A DNA stretch of 6,561 nt. Origin: Promethearchaeota archaeon (GTDB lineage Archaea; Asgardarchaeota; Lokiarchaeia; Sigynarchaeales; SOKP01). The notes under the pieces are model-generated. The model made no database searches and was not told the DNA's origin. It worked only from the letters and a program-made list of their open reading frames with translations. Positions 6,169 to 6,561 of this stretch are shown one piece after another (position 1 is the first letter of the stretch; the number at the start of each line of letters is the position of its first letter). The stretch is taken from assembly GCA_004524515.1 (NCBI GenBank), contig SDNV01000146.1, forward strand, positions 1 to 6,561, written 5' to 3'. The translations under genes were made by a program, and so were the position numbers.

Positions 6169-6561
6169 TTAATCACCATTATAAAAATTAGATTCATCAT
6201 AATTTTGTAATTCTGCTAGTTTTACGCCTAAAAACTCGGTTTTATTGGAGATCTCTCCTTTCTTCTCAGCTTCAATGCTTTTTTGAACGCCTTCAAGAAT
6301 ATGATTTGTTGTAACATCTCTCCCTCCTAATCCAACAATGAAACCTTTTATGAATGGAGGATTTTTCAATCCAAATAATGCAGATTTTAATTCATAACTC
6401 AACACGCCTTCATAACCATAGCCAATATCTCTATCGAAAACAACAATATTACTTGTCTCCTTAAAGAACTCCCTTAAAGAAGCCGCAGGAAATGGTCTAA
6501 ACATTTTTAAGCTCAATAAACCAACTTGTAACCCGTTAGCTCGAAGTTTAGGAATGGCTAC
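6169..6561 (-). CDS. porA: Pyruvate (2-oxoacid):ferredoxin oxidoreductase, alpha subunit, C-terminal part
   Basis: These are the last 130 residues of the alpha subunit; the frame is open to the right edge, so the N-terminus, including the conserved core, lies outside. The visible part begins VAIPKLRANGLQVGLLSLKM, followed by FRPFP, which is the family's conserved kLRxxGxxVGLLxLxxFRPFP stretch. It continues with VVFDRDIGYGYEG, matching the C-terminal domain that packs against the beta subunit, and VGLGGRDVT. An internal TTG at 6514-6516 falls inside this conserved stretch and is not a start. The stop at 6169-6171 is 3 bp from porB. Gamma and delta subunits are probably upstream, to the right. 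Confidence 0.94.
   Translation of the reverse strand, partial: VAIPKLRANGLQVGLLSLKMFRPFPAASLREFFKETSNIVVFDRDIGYGYEGVLSYELKSALFGLKNPPFIKGFIVGLGGRDVTTNHILEGVQKSIEAEKKGEISNKTEFLGVKLAELQNYDESNFYNGD
6173..6177 (-). promoter_or_regulatory. porB: Shine-Dalgarno site for porB
   Basis: GGTGA, complementary to the 16S rRNA 3' end, lies within the last codons of porA and 7 bases before the porB ATG. It decides the porB start and suggests coupled translation. It is the only clear ribosome-binding site in the window, and it serves an internal operon gene. Confidence 0.6.

Noticed and set aside
6514..6516. TTG as a start for a 115-aa protein
   Set aside because: The frame stays open to the window edge and the upstream residues match the conserved PorA sequence, so this is an internal codon of a truncated porA.
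1..6561. CRISPR array, insertion sequence or attachment site
   Set aside because: I saw no regularly spaced repeats, no transposase motifs, and no terminal inverted repeats or target duplications; homopolymer and AT-rich runs explain the apparent short repeats.

Overview
The window reads as AT-rich archaeal chromosome. A RIO2-type kinase with an N-terminal winged-helix region, an archaeal Sm-like protein, a two-gene por cluster (pyruvate:ferredoxin oxidoreductase alpha and beta), few clear Shine-Dalgarno sites and TATA-like promoter elements all fit an archaeon. Two further genes point to the Asgard group, most plausibly a low-GC Lokiarchaeota-like lineage. One is a PPP-family phosphatase with the C-terminal motifs of eukaryotic PP1/PP2A/PP5. 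The other is a membrane protein whose N-terminal part resembles a gelsolin domain. The lineage is inferred from gene content; no rRNA or other marker is present to prove it.

Layout. Positions 1-1392 (minus) hold the first 464 codons of an adenine-specific DNA methyltransferase of the Eco57I/TaqI type. It has no stop in the window and runs off the left edge. A 93-bp AT-rich divergent promoter region separates it from the PPP phosphatase (1486-2388, plus). The phosphatase converges on the Sm-like gene (2512-2766, minus) across a 123-bp gap with a weak hairpin and a T-rich tract. The Sm-like gene diverges from a small class I SAM methyltransferase with a TTG start (2890-3465, plus) across a 123-bp gap holding a palindrome. 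That methyltransferase converges on rio2 (3473-4351, minus) with only 7 bp between the stops. Upstream of rio2 on the same strand lie the gelsolin-like membrane protein (4411-5190), porB (5269-6165) and the C-terminal 130 residues of porA (6169-6561, running off the right edge). No stretch over 300 bp lacks a gene, and I saw no tRNA, rRNA, CRISPR array or insertion sequence.

How the genes work together. porA and porB are a tight operon (3 bp between stop and start, with a GGTGA ribosome-binding site) encoding the catalytic core of a 2-oxoacid:ferredoxin oxidoreductase. Rio2 (ribosome small-subunit maturation) and the Sm-like protein (RNA binding) are information-processing genes. The PPP phosphatase suggests Ser/Thr phosphoprotein signalling. 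The DNA methyltransferase is probably part of a restriction-modification or other defence locus extending to the left. The most unusual item is the gelsolin-like domain joined to about four transmembrane helices, which could link a membrane to an actin-like cytoskeleton; that role is inferred.
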